Positions 24,038 through 36,134 of a DNA stretch of 64,000 bases are shown one piece after another. The notes beneath the pieces were generated by a model that saw nothing but the letters and a program-made list of their open reading frames with translations, ran no database searches and had not been told where the DNA came from. A program made the translations under genes and the position numbers. This DNA is from Isoetes taiwanensis (lineage: Eukaryota > Streptophyta > Lycopodiopsida > Isoetales > Isoetaceae). Where the stretch lies: assembly GCA_021234155.1 (NCBI GenBank), contig JAJEKV010000004.1:15929059-15993058 (forward strand), given 5' to 3'. Numbering within the stretch: the first letter of the stretch is position 1; each line of letters opens with the position of its first letter.

Positions 24038-26900
24038 TTGATAAAGAAGATCATGGAAACGCCACCGGTACATCATGAAGAGAATACACAGGTTGAGGTT
24101 GAACATGTAGAAACTAGTAAAAAACAGGGAAACCAATGGAAAGAACATTGGAAGCTGACATGGAATTGGTTGGAGCATGATGAAGAGAAGGAGTTGATCT
24201 GTTGTACTCTTTGTAAAGCAAATCGTAGAGCAATGAATGCATTTGCTCGATTTGGCTCAAAGAATTTCAAAACATCTAGTTTTCATGCTCATGCATCTTC
24301 AGAGGAGCACAAAGAGTCATTCTACCTTGACGAAGTTAAGAATGGAAAGCAAAAATCTATTGAGGTTGCAGCGACTAAGCATAGAGAGGAAGCTGAACAA
24401 GGTAAGCACTGTTTATTATTCTTGTTGTAATGATTATTCGAATTATTTTATTCTAGTCCTTTTTCTTATTCTCGCAATAGTTTATTCTAATGATCATGCA
24501 CACTTTAGGTGTGATTGCATTAATGCGAGCAGGTTATTATATTGCAAAAGGTTTTGCTCCATTAAGACGATTTCGGAGATAATCAGTTTCCTAAGACTTA
24601 ATGGGCTTACTTTGCCACAATTGTACAACGATGATAAAGCTTGTGGCCGTTTTATCTCATCGATTAATGAGGTTAGTATTTTGGTTACTTTAGGGAATAG
24701 ATAAATTTGATTAAATCGTTATAAAAATTTAGATACTTTTGTCAGGTGCTTATGGAGAGCATCCTTGAGAATGTTAGACAAAGCCCATTCTTTGGAATTA
24801 TGGTTGATGAATCCACTGATATAAGGTATATTTTATTTTCTATTTCTTTTTCTTTTTGAGGCTCGTACCTTATTTTTAATTTGTGTTTTTTGGTGTAAAA
24901 AAGCACCTCATTTTCTATGCCACTTATATCTTGGATAGCTTCTGTAGAAGACCAGTTATATAGGCATTGTTGGTATTGATTCTTCTGATTACGCTAGCAT
25001 TTTTTAGTTGCATTATAAGCATTTTGAAAGGATGGGGTCTAGACATGCAGCGTTTTGTGGGTTTTGGGTGGGATGGTTTGTAACACAATGGCGGGAGTAG
25101 AAGTGGAGTTGGAGTTCGTTTGAAGGCTCTTAATCCTTTCATGTCCTCAATCCATTGTGCTGCTCATCGTGCAAACTTATGTGTTGAAGATGCTTTTAAG
25201 GATGTTTTGTGCAGGGATCTTTGCTTGAAAATGCCACGGTTCTATTGTGACAACAATAGAACCGACATTCACTGGATGGGGGCGTTCTCCTTCCGTCTCC
25301 TATTTATTAACCTCTTGTCTCATTTCCGGTCATGCGGCGTTCTCTTGAGCTCCCTTTTCCCGTTCTCTCTTCTTTGGCTCCTCAAGTTTCCCCGCCCCTC
25401 CCTCTTGGTCGGTTTGGTGGTTGGTCATCTTTATTTTCTATCTACTTTTCTATATTTTAAAGATTGCGGTCGCTCGACTTGACATCCTACATGTGTCTTT
25501 TCTATATTCTTTGTAAGTGTAGATGTGTTTATGTTTCATTTCTTTTTTCGTGGTGTTTGTAGCCTCGGCGGACTTATTATTCTTTCTTGGCGAGAACCTT
25601 TGTGGCCTTCGAGTATTTTATTTATTCATGTTTTCTCTCGATTGTGGCATTGTAGCCTCTGAGTCAATATTTATTATTCATGTTTTCTCTCCTGGAAAAG
25701 GTATTTGTTGCCTCTTTGTTACGTCTCATAGGACCCATCCTAGGAATAGATAAATTGGTGAACAAAGTAGCATCCTTTTTTCTCATATAGCTCAAGCGGG
25801 ACAATGCGACTTGCGACACTTGGCGTGAATTGGATTATAGGGAGTTGAGGTTGCGGCGGATACAAGACACCCGGTGGTTGGCCCGTCAAGGTGCAATAGC
25901 AAAACTTTGTGAGTGTTTAGAGCTGTTTTGGAATTGTTTAAGCGGGGAAAAAAGCGGGTTGTATGATCAGCTTGGGACTTCAAAAATATCTATGTTCTAC
26001 ACTTTCTTGGTGATATTCTCGGTCTAATGAATGAGTTAAAATTTGTCAATTTCAGGGCAAAAAGTAGTGGATGTCACTCTTGTGGGGCCTTTATGCAAGG
26101 AGACAATAGCTAGCATTCAACAACATTATCTTTGTAGTGAGTGAGATTGACTTGAATAGCTTTCTTCTTGATAGCAGATCATACCCTTTGATACGAGATG
26201 GAGGACGAAAGAATGGTCTTCTTCATGAATTGAGGGCTTTGGTCAAAGGCAATATGTATAGAGGTGTGGAATTGATAAGGTTAAACTTGATGGTTCAGTT
26301 GGAGGAAGGCATTAGGTTCCAAGAATCTTTTGCAACAAGTCTTATTGAAGGGATTAGGAAGCGGATGGAGGATTCTGGAGTGACAGGTATACTTTCAAAT
26401 ATGCAAGTTTTAGCCCATATTAACTTGCCTTCATCTTTTAAGCAAGTGAAGCGGTATGGGTTATCTGAAGCAAAAAGAGTTGGCGAGTTCTATGGAATGC
26501 ACCAAGAAGTAGATGGAATTATGGTGAGAGGAATTGTGGGCGGTTTACGCATTTATGGAGGAGTTCAAAGGTGGAAGATTCTTGCTTATGAAGAGTGGAG
26601 AGGTCGCACTTTCCTTGACATGTGGGTATGTGGAGTATTGTAAGTGCTCATTCAAATTGGGTAGAGAATTTCCAAACACATTACGAGTTGCTTTTATTGG
26701 CATGGTGCAATGTTGTAGCAACTACTTAGTTGTGGCGTGGTTTCATTGAGAATTAATCTTGGCCGAAGAATAAGTTTAGGAATCAGCTCAACAGGACACT
26801 CTTGATGCACTTGTTAGCATCTCATTGGAGGGACCTAGTATGGAAGACTTTAACTTTCTTGCAGCAGACTACTCATTGGCGAAATCTTTTCCAATTATAG
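24038..26900 (+). pseudogene. hAT-superfamily transposase with TTF-type zinc finger, decayed and interrupted
   Basis: Order of blocks: an N-terminal TTF/BED-like zinc finger (24053-24400; WLEHDEEKELICCTLCKANR, then FARFGSKNFKTSSFHAHASS); the DUF4371-like core (about 24510-24740; LMRAGYYIAKGFAPL, LISFLRLNGLTLPQLYNDD); the catalytic signature GIMVDESTDI at 24798-24828 just before a splice donor; SIHCAAHRANL at 25150-25180; RRIQDTRWLARQGAIAKL at 25854-25910; a helical domain at 26137-26643; and the conserved C-terminal block DTLDALVSISLEGPSMEDF near 26800-26850, the dimerisation region. Stops, frameshifts and an unrelated insertion (about 25240-25790) inactivate it. The layout resembles hAT-derived proteins of the ZNF862/C17orf113 type. 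Introns with GT/AG ends appear between some blocks. Confidence 0.8.
25230..25790. other. Insertion inside the hAT-like gene, starting with a perfect hairpin
   Basis: At 25238-25265 there is a perfect inverted repeat, CGGTTCTATTGT - GACA - ACAATAGAACCG. The following 500 bp do not fit the transposase reading frame and are T/C-rich with no recognised domain. The transposase frame resumes near 25790. The class of this insertion is unknown. Confidence 0.4.
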
Positions 26901-27159
26901 ACACATTTTCACGGGATTATGACTTGTTTATGTTAATTTTGTTTTACAATTTAATAGGAAAATCAAGCTGTTCTCTCGTAGGCTATAAATTTGTTTTAAT
27001 ATCCTTTTATTTTTAAGATTTGAAGGAAATTTTCCGAACCAAAATTTTATTACTAGGATAAATCCCATTCAAATTTGTAGATGCCTGTTCATCCCACGCC
27101 TAGTAGGAAATTTTCCTGTTCGTTTAAAATACTTTGCCATACACTGATGCCTATCCAAC

Positions 27160-27297
27160 AGCTCTCGTTGCCCGGAGTCACCCCCCGTGTGAATATGCAC
27201 CCAAAGGGGGTTTAAGGGGGATTTTAGTTTAAATGTGTTGGACCTAATGGTTTGTGTTAATTAATGTTAATGGTAGTTATGTGTTGGTTGTTATACT
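27160..27297 (-). mobile_element. MITE-family terminal repeat, right
   Basis: The inverted counterpart of 22615-22745 (GTGAATATGCACCC, then GGGGGTTTAAGGGGGATTTT, ending GGTTGTTATACT). The flanking base composition differs from the left side, so one end may have been rearranged. Confidence 0.65.
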
Positions 27298-27299
27298 AG

Positions 27300-28975
27300 A
27301 CATATACACAGAAGTTAATATGATTAGAATGACTTTCTACTAAACAGTGCTTATATCTATACCTGTCTATAATATATAATCAATTACACGTATGTATAGA
27401 AAGAATAATTTCTAAATTAGATAAACTGTGAACTCATCATCACGAATGAAACAGCGAGACTTCCACAAACCTTGAATGTTGACCTTTCACGGTCCTAACA
27501 GATGGTCATGTCTGAAATTACACATTACAAGTCATTTCAAACTTAATCACTTTGAACATGACAACGTCTGTATGACTTATAATCTCACGCTATCTCTTTA
27601 AGGAGGGGAGGCTTCCTTCCAATATACGATGTGTTGCCCTACAACAAGAGTAGTGAGGACAGCATCATTTTTAAGGTGGGGAGAATGTGACGTTCCACGT
27701 ATTTATACGCCTTTTTAAGTATAAATACATGACACGTCACTATGAATAATTAATGGCACATTAATTATTCATAAGCTAAGATTAGCTATGTTAATAATTA
27801 ATTATTAAAGTGGAAACCTAACCCAAAACTTTAATTCGAATTTAGGGCTTAACCTAATATTAAAAGGGGCTAAAATATTAAAGTAGTTAATATTAGCCAA
27901 CCCAGAGTTGCCACCTGGCCCAAATCGATTGGGCAAGAGAGAGCTGCTAACTTGGGACTCAAATTGGGGTTTTATACCCCCATTTGCCCCAATTCGAATT
28001 GGGGGAGGTTGGTGGAGGAGGAGCTGCTGTTCCACCTGTTCCAGCCAGAAGGAGAACCAGAGAGATAGTAGAGCTAGCTATGATCCCGTTGAATGCGTAG
28101 ATAGCTTGGATTCCTAGATAGTCATAGGACTAACCCTTGTATGCTCAGAAGGTAGCTAGGATTAACCCTTGTATGAATAGATGTATGGTTAATCTCTATT
28201 TTATGTTCTATTTGAAGCTATGGATGGATGGATGTATAAGGATAGCTTTCTTTCTGTTCCCTCTGTGTTGTATGGGTAAAGGGTGGGTAGAGACCTAAAG
28301 GCCATCTAGAAGTAGAGATGCTCCTAGATAGAACCCTTAAAACCCGTAAATGCGGCTTTGTGCACAAGAGCCAACCACTTTTACATGGATGCTATGATGT
28401 GGTTCAACACCGGATACTTGAGTATGAGGGTGAATCGGGGTGGGGTCTTGCCTAAATGCGGCTCTGGGACTCCTATAGTGTGCTAGGATTATAGCTGGTC
28501 ACTATGTGTGGGCGGGTATGGGTCGACACTCTCTGGGCGGGAGGGCGTGAGAGTCTTTATGGCCCGTCCCGGGGCTCGAAGTGATCTAGCCTTTAGATTT
28601 AGGGGTAAGTAAGTGAATGCGGATGCGGGGGGGTGTTGATCACGCGCGTATTCTCTAGCACACCCCCGGGGATCCGTCATGCTTTCGGGAAGAAGGCATC
28701 TCGACCTGCCCTTTGATCGGACGGGGAGATGTAACCGGAGTAGTCCCGAAGGGTGATTCCTTGGGATTGCGTCTCCAGAGGGGCTATAAGCATGTCATAG
28801 CATGATTCAGCCTATTTGCAAAGTGTGCCGCGGCCCGGATGGAGTGGACTACCCTAGCCATTGTTTTATGCCAGCCAACGCCATGTTATACCTCTGTCTG
28901 CTGTTATCTTGAGGCCCTGACCGTCAGTCGCCCCCATGGAGTCTGAGCCCGGGGTAGAGCCCTTAGATATGGTGC
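27300..28975 (+). mobile_element. 3' LTR fragment of a chromovirus relative, with its polypurine tract
   Basis: At 27673-27685 the sequence AAGGTGGGGAGAA is followed by TGTGACGTTCC at 27686, identical in layout to the PPT and LTR start of the intact element at 58395-58408. About 200 bp before it (CATCATTT and surroundings) also correspond. Inside the LTR the order of landmarks is kept (GGGTAGAGACCTAAA; AAGTGTGC with GGATGGAGTGGACTACCCT; GAGTCTGAGCCCGGGGTAGA), but overall divergence is high. The LTR is cut off at about 28975 where the inverted repeat arm begins. No internal coding region is left. Confidence 0.75.
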
Positions 28976-28980
28976 ATTTC

Positions 28981-29540
28981 CTTTGTTAAAAGAAGGTTGA
29001 AAAATCAAACCTCAAAAAACTTATTTCCAATTTGGAGTTTATATGCACAAGATGTAAGTCTTAGATATCAGAGTAAACAGAGAAAATTTGCCTATTTTGT
29101 AACAACACCAAGGATGACTAAGTAGAGGAGAGCTGAGAACTCAAACCCCAGATTACTAGTTCTTCAGCCTTGTTAAATAGGTGACTTTTAGTATGTAGAA
29201 AGCTAAAATAACAAGTTAATTGTGTATTGACTGTGGGCCATCAAAATCAAAAGGTTTTTGTACCCTAATTAGTGCCAGGGCCCAGAATTTAGATTTTATT
29301 AAATAAGAGATCATATTTTCCATCACATTTGGACTAGATTTAGAAAAACTTATGTCCAATATCTGTATCTTTTCTTTTTTCATTTTACACTTTTAACAAC
29401 TACAATTTCATTCCATGTGAAATTGTAGCACTACACTATCTAGTAATGAAAAAGGGAAATACTAAAGGAATCCATGCATTTTACCTTTAAGCCTTCTTTC
29501 ACAAAATTGTTTTTTATTTTTCCATTGGTCCATATTCCTG
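28981..29540 (-). repeat. Large inverted repeat, right arm
   Basis: Reverse complement of 21855-22430; see that entry. The outer end (about 29540) is directly followed by a MITE terminal repeat, the inner end by the truncated LTR. Confidence 0.85.
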
Positions 29541-29547
29541 TGTGGTT

Positions 29548-29669
29548 TGTACCCAATGAATATGCACCCAAACCAAAGAGGGTTTAAGGGGGATTTTAAT
29601 TTAAATGTGTTGGACCTAATGGTTTGTGTTAATTAATGTTAATGGTAGTTATGTATTGGTTGTTATACT
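29548..29669 (-). mobile_element. MITE-family terminal repeat, outer right copy
   Basis: Reads GAATATGCACCCAAACCAAA through GGTTGTTATACT, matching the other right ends. It is followed by an A-tract and a GGGCCCTTCGGGCCC palindrome at 29682-29696. Confidence 0.7.
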
Positions 29670-30380
29670 AAAAAAAAATTTGGGCCCTTCGGGCCCTAAC
29701 AAAAGAAAACATAGGTAAACTTTAAGGATCTATATATTAATTACTAAGAAGCTTGGATATCCTAGTTGAACACATGTATAAGAGGGCATGGTTCATGCTA
29801 GAACATGGATTAGTTTCAAGAGGAACATGCAATTTGTCCAGATATAACGATAACAAGAATATATTTAACATTGAGCTATGAGTGTATGACAAAATATTGG
29901 TTAACATATCTTTTGAAAAGCCTCCAAATGTTCTCTATAGTCGCACCTAGATCTATTTGAAAACTCCTACGATCTTCTTTCTAAAAGCATGAAATAATCT
30001 GTGCCTTTCCAACGTGCAAATACGTAACCTTCACTTTCTAATGTCCATGCTTATGCATATGTTACCATCAGGGTCAGGATAAAAATGATGGACAGCCTCC
30101 CAACATGTGAATAGCGACATGGCATAACCAGATAGCAAGATTAAACTTTCATGGATAATCTCGGAAAGGAGAAAAAATAAAAAGGATGTACATGGCAAAT
30201 GAAACCATTTGTACAGATCTTGTATCAAGCCTGGTATGTTGGGAATCTTCTCTAGTCTTTTGAGGAGCTTGCTCGGTCACTTACCGGTTTCTTTCACGTA
30301 TGTTTGTAAACAAGAACAATAAAATATAGCACAATTCTGAGAAACATCTCACAATTTGTAAAAACACAATTACCTACTTC
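29670..30380. other. No gene identified; possible downstream part of the lectin pseudogene
   Basis: Minus-strand ORFs (30031-30228, 30374-30583) include hydrophobic stretches, but no kinase or transmembrane signature can be named with confidence. Confidence 0.35.
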
Positions 30381-30659
30381 CCAAAGGTGATTGGCACATA
30401 TCGATACTTTATCATATGCTTGATTTGGCGTTTCATTGTCGGGACAAAGAGTACAATCAATAGAGAAGAAGAATTGGCGAACACGGGCACATCAAATATT
30501 GAAAAGAATGTCAAAAGAAAAATGCAACATAAAATGCCTTTGTTAAAAAGCATACACCGCAAGGAAATATGAATTCTTGTCACAAATCATGACAATGAAT
30601 CTATAAAAATTTCAAAGTCCACCATTAAAACAACCTTATACGGCTAACTTTCTACATAC

Positions 30660-31670
30660 TTTAGATTTCAAGCGACAAACAAGACATCCATTCTCGAAAT
30701 TGATAAGATCTTCTTGATTTTTATGCGGCATAGGAAAAATCCAGCTCAATCCCATAGTTCGAGAAAGGCAGGTGCCCAGCCCTTGCAATGAACCCCGAAT
30801 CACAAAACACACAAGCTCAAGCTCGGCATTCTTGATAAATCACGGATCTGAGAAAACAACTGCCGGGATGAAAGAGCAATGCCGGTACACTTGTTATGAT
30901 CCACACAACCCCGTGCGAGCGAAAAATTGAAGTTAGAAGTTGAAAATCGAGCTACATTTGCAAATGTTTGTGCGGCGACCATTTCGGCAAAAAGTCGATA
31001 AGCGCCACATTTGTTTGGAAGGGAGCACCAATTGTGATCATCAAAAAAGGAGAACAACTCATTCAAGCTGGGCTGACGTGTTATTCCAAGAATACACCTT
31101 AAGATTACCATCGGGAAGAATCTTGAGAAATGTACGGCACTATTAAAATGGCCAAAATTACGCCTCGACCACTTTGGAACCAATATGCTTCGGGAAAAAT
31201 CATTCACATGTTAGGTGTTATCATTGCGAGAAAAAATAGATCCTAGTTGAAGATTACCTAGGAAATAAGAGTCAGAGTAAGAGTCGATGCAAACATCTGG
31301 TTTGCAGATTGTTTGATAGCATCCACGTCTTGTTGTCCAGAAGGACTCCATATCCAATAAGGCAGCTTTTGATCACCAATGCTTGAATAAAGGACCAGCC
31401 CACGGGGCTCCATAACCAAGCTATAACCGCCAAACCCAGGTAAATGCGTAGTGGAAGCCCAAGCCCAGTTAAGTTCTTTCTTGGGCTTCAAAACCACCGC
31501 CCACCATAAGCGTATCAGTCAGCTCGTCAAAGTTCTCCCAAATAGTATCATTAAATCGAGTCTGCAGAACCAAATTTCCCATATTTGTCACCAACAGAGT
31601 CTGCACACCTTTGCTGTAAGTATAACTGCTCCATCATCGATTCCACAAACCCTAACCGTGCCCTAATTCC
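30660..31670 (-). pseudogene. G-type (bulb) lectin / S-domain protein pseudogene
   Basis: Minus strand, from 31640 down. A frame around 31590-31495 reads GNLVLQTRFNDTIWENFDEL then TDTLMVGG, the classic B-lectin 'GNLVL...W.SFD.PTDTL' core. After a shift, 31497-31258 reads GFGGYSLVMEPRGLVLYSSI and PYWIWSP, the second half of the lectin domain. Further down, about 31120-31090, PDGNLKVYSW marks the S-locus-like domain, followed at about 31030-30960 by WCSLPNKCGAY and, in another frame, CRNGRRTNIC, the cysteine-rich CG.YG.C segment. Several single-base shifts and stops break it. The family covers S-domain receptor kinases and secreted EP1-like glycoproteins; no kinase was found downstream, so which it was stays open. 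Confidence 0.7.
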
Positions 31671-34600
31671 GGCTGTCTTGAATTTCATGAGAAAAGGGCT
31701 TTCATTATAAGCCGTTGGATCTTTTTGGATTGAAAGAGGGCTTTCTTTGTAAGCCCTCTGATCTTAACCATTGAGGAGCATGAAACAAAAATTGCACAAA
31801 TTGCATGCAAAAACTTGGTGCACTCTAGATATACTGATTAGTATGCCTCGTGCAATACGCCCATGAAATCATATGAAAACCATGCCAAAAAGCGTATAAA
31901 ATCACAAAAAAACCCCCTGTTATAATGCTAGATATTCTCCCTTCACTTTGCAATTCATTTTATTACAGCCAGCCCTAATTTAATTTTGTATCAAAATTTT
32001 GTTTTTCTATTTTGTTACAGTTTTAAGAACTCGTTTCTTATCCATAACGTTTTTATAATCATAATCTAAGTCTTGTTATTTTATCTCATTCTATTATATT
32101 TGATTATGTGTTTAAATGCCTTTCTCCTTTTGACTATCTTTAATGTTTCCACACTCACACTCTCGATCCATAGTTTACACTTAGCTGTAACTGATAGCCA
32201 GACCTTGATATGCAAAGGGTAAAGACCCTTAGAAAATGAGACTACATTGTTGATTTAAATGTTGGTTTGATTTCAAATAAAGTTCTAAGGTGTAAAAGTC
32301 CAGTTGCTATATTGTTGACTTTAAGTAACCATGGGTAAAAGCCTTTGTGGAGCTAAATCTAAAATCATGAATCTAAGGCTTGTATCCGATGATGCCCCAA
32401 AATAGAAAGGGTATACGCATAATGGAGGTTATTTTTTTTTATTTTTTTTTTTTCCAAAAGTAATAGATGGTTCTTTAGGTTAATTGACCAAAGGGATTTC
32501 GAGGTGAACTAATACTAAAACGAGCTTTACCTCACATGAGCACACATATTAATTCATTAGTTATATCTATACATTTATCATACATCTAGATATTCTTGCA
32601 TTGATATCGTACAGATACGACGGAAGCATCGAAAGCATGTCTGGTGCTTCTTGAGGCTATTACATAATGATGGTTAAACAGGTCCTGGGTTTCTCTTGAA
32701 GTAGAAGTGCTAAACGTTGGGAATAAGGAGTGGTAAGGTATCTTGATTTGGGATCGATAGTCGAGAGAACTGGTATGACGATGTTTGTTATCCCATTGAA
32801 GCACTGGACCTAATAATTACGAGGATTGATTTATTATGCGGCATATATATTGCTATTCAATGTAGAAGGAGACTGGATATAGCACCATGCAGGTGAGGGA
32901 AAAGTGGTGTACGATTATCTGCCATAGACCACGTTAGAGAGGTACTATACTAAGGTGGAAACTGGATTATAAGTACCCAACTCCTGAAAGGGAGATCACT
33001 TTAGAAGTGTAAGTTTCGACAATGGTGGTGAAGGTATAGAATGTCGAGCCGACATTTCATAGCTATTGCTACTTGAATCGAGGCATGATTCGCAGAACAG
33101 TAGAGAGTAATGGCATATGAGGATGCAGAACCCTAAACTACGGATTATAAAATTACGCGTACATTGTGTTTCGTAAGGAGATTGATGTTCCTAAGGTGTG
33201 CAGTAAAGGTGCAAGGGTATGCATGAGCAAGATGACTACATAGCCACATGGATACGCTTATTTTGCTAGCAGAAGGTACAACCGTCTGAAAGCTACAAGG
33301 TATGTTGGAGCTTTGGTGAAGCTAGACTATGAAGGAAAGTTGACCTTCAACTAATGATACATTAGGGAGGCAAGTAATGTACCCACACGACAAGTGGGAG
33401 ACGAGACGTGCTTGAAAGTTGTTGTAAACAACGTTTCAAATATAGAGAATTTGGAGGGACACTTTGAATAGACCAAAGTCTGGAATATGAACAAGGTAGG
33501 TGCCCAATGAACATCTCAGCAAGGAGAATGTGCTCTAGACTTGGTATCGTGTGTTTATCCCGAGGAGTAGCTCTGTGTTGGTATATGCGTAGTAGGACCA
33601 CTTAATGGTAAAATATAACAAGAAAAAGAAAGAGTGTATAATAGAACTTTTAGTTCGCATTCTATATGGATACGGAAGTAATGAAGATAAGAGTTCCTAT
33701 ACTATACGTTAAACATGTCCACTAGGAACTTAGGGTGGCATCTGCCCCTGTGGAAGTTGTGATTAGAGCTTGAGGATCAAGGCAAACTAAGGCTAGAGGG
33801 TCTAGAAAGTGTGGTGTCAAGACCACATCATATATATGGTACAGGATAACGAGTTGACGAAATACATTTGCGGCAAGTATGAACATAACTAGGTGGCTAT
33901 GTCAAAGAATCACTATGAATCTAGACTTAGAGTTGGCTCACACATGTTACTATCGCACATAATTACACGATAGGAATGGTGGATGTTGGAAGGACTTAGT
34001 AGTATCAAATACTACAATAGTGAGGATATCGAGGATGTCGATTGTGATATTCAAATGTATGTCATATTGGAAGATAGTAGAATATTCGTACAAGGCGAGT
34101 GAAATAGTACTTGACAGGGTTTAAAGAATAAGCATAATGATATGCTTATATACGAAGACATTGGTTTAGGTATGCTTTACCAGAGATAAGCATTCAAGCG
34201 ATCCGAATGGTTAGAGTTGACTATCTTAGATACGTCGTACTAAGGGAGATGAGAAGAGTTTAAATCAGTGAAAATAGCTAGAGTAAGTCTAGCATATACG
34301 GTGATGTTACATTCAAAAACATCATGAGGATGGTTGGAACGGTATTGGAATAACCGATAATGAGAGCTTAACTACTCAAAGGTTCTAGATACCAATGAAT
34401 TACTTTAGCGTTATAAGCTGAGAGCATTTATTTGGTTTTGGGAATAAAAAGATGTGTAAAATATCGCATCCCCCTGATGGAAGAAAAGAAGGAGTACGAC
34501 GACTTTGGCGATTATACCTTTAGGGATAACCGAGAAGAGGGCAATACATAACAATTCCAAGTCCTGATAAAAATCAAGACGAGGTGTATAGATCAGAAGG

Positions 34601-34950
34601 GGCGAGATTATATAGACCAACAGTCCATATATCCTCAGAGTTACTGCTCTCATGGAACAATTGTAAACACTAAAGTAGAAGCTGGAGGGTCCATTGCCTT
34701 GAGGCATAGACCTCTTATAGATTATGACTTTAAGGGTAGGTTCGAACATAGGGGTTTTCCTATTATGAGATCGAGATATGCCTCCATCTCATTATGAGGG
34801 AGCCAAAGAGGACAACATTCACACTCACCCCGGTTTTTGGTCCACTGTTGAAAACATCAGTTTTGGTAGGTCTACATGTCCTATTTTCAAAGAATCCTAC
34901 ATGTGGATTTGTGGAGGTATGGTTTTGTTCGATAATAGTGTTCTTTTTTT
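31671..34950. other. Repeat-derived sequence with no recognised coding content
   Basis: Poly-T near 32430-32451. The stretch 32.6-34.7 kb is unusually even in composition with many short reversed ORFs. It may be a very old retroelement body, but I found no RT, integrase or protease signature on either strand. Confidence 0.4.
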
Positions 34951-34959
34951 TTGGACTAA

Positions 34960-35520
34960 AACATCCACTTTGTTGTTTTGTAGTTTCTTCTATTGTGACA
35001 TGTCATTTTATAATACAATCCAATCGTAGGAAAAGAATACTTGAATTTCTACATGTCTAATAATTCTATTGTCACATGTCTTTATAGATGTAGGAAAAGA
35101 ATATTTGATTCTCTACATGTCCTATACTTCCATTCACATGTCTTTATAGTAGTAGGACCAAGTACTTTATTTGCTAAGGCATTGTAGGAAAGAATACATG
35201 AATTATGACATGTGTAATACATCTATTGTCACATGTCTTTATAGAAGTAGGAAAGAATACTTGATTCTCTACATGTCATATGCTTCCATGTCACATGTCT
35301 TTATAGTAGTAGGACAGAGTACTTTATTTGCTAAGGCAATGTAGGAAAGAATACATGAATTACGACATGTGTAATACTTCTATTGTCACATGTCTTTATA
35401 GAAGTAGGAAAAGAATACTTGATTCTCTACATGTCCTATCCTTCCATATCACGAGGTCTTTATAGTGGTAGGACAGAGTACTTGATTTGCTACATGTGAT
35501 GCACGCGTGCTCCGATCACA
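34960..35520 (+). repeat. Tandem repeat, about 157-bp period with smaller sub-units
   Basis: GTAGGAAAAGAATACTTGAT recurs at 35090, 35247 and 35404, giving a 157-bp period. Within it CACATGTCTTTATAG and TACATGTC recur about every 50-60 bp, so the unit is itself a diverged multimer. No ORF of note. Confidence 0.8.
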
Positions 35521-35798
35521 TGTCCTTATACTAGTATTCCATGTAAGACAAGTTACTTCAATTACTTAACACCTATTTTTGCATAACAAAACCATCAAGA
35601 ATTTGATTTGTATTCCTTGAGGGGGCAGGGACCGGTGCAAAATGCAATATCTCATCTATTGTCCCTTTACCCTCATGCTTATAGAAAACTAGAATGCAAA
35701 GGCATTATGAAGATCCCAAAATTGAATTGAACTGAATTTAACTTTTTAACATCCATGGGAACCAACAAGTCTATCGATCCTGTGTGCATGCGTGCTTG

Positions 35799-36108
<310 letters not shown>

Positions 36109-36134
36109 ATGCACATGATCTTTATTCCCAATCA

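Noticed and set aside
24073-24270. Antisense ORF over the zinc finger of the hAT gene
   Set aside because: Shadow of the coding frame; Cys/Phe-rich composition mirrors the sense strand.
22615-27297. A single 4.7-kb autonomous element bounded by MITE-like TIRs and encoding the hAT transposase
   Set aside because: TIR length and the family's 9-bp duplication fit Mutator, not hAT (8 bp), and the flanks do not match; nesting is more likely.
32200-34750. Suspected old Gypsy pol region
   Set aside because: No RT, RNase H or integrase motif could be found on either strand.
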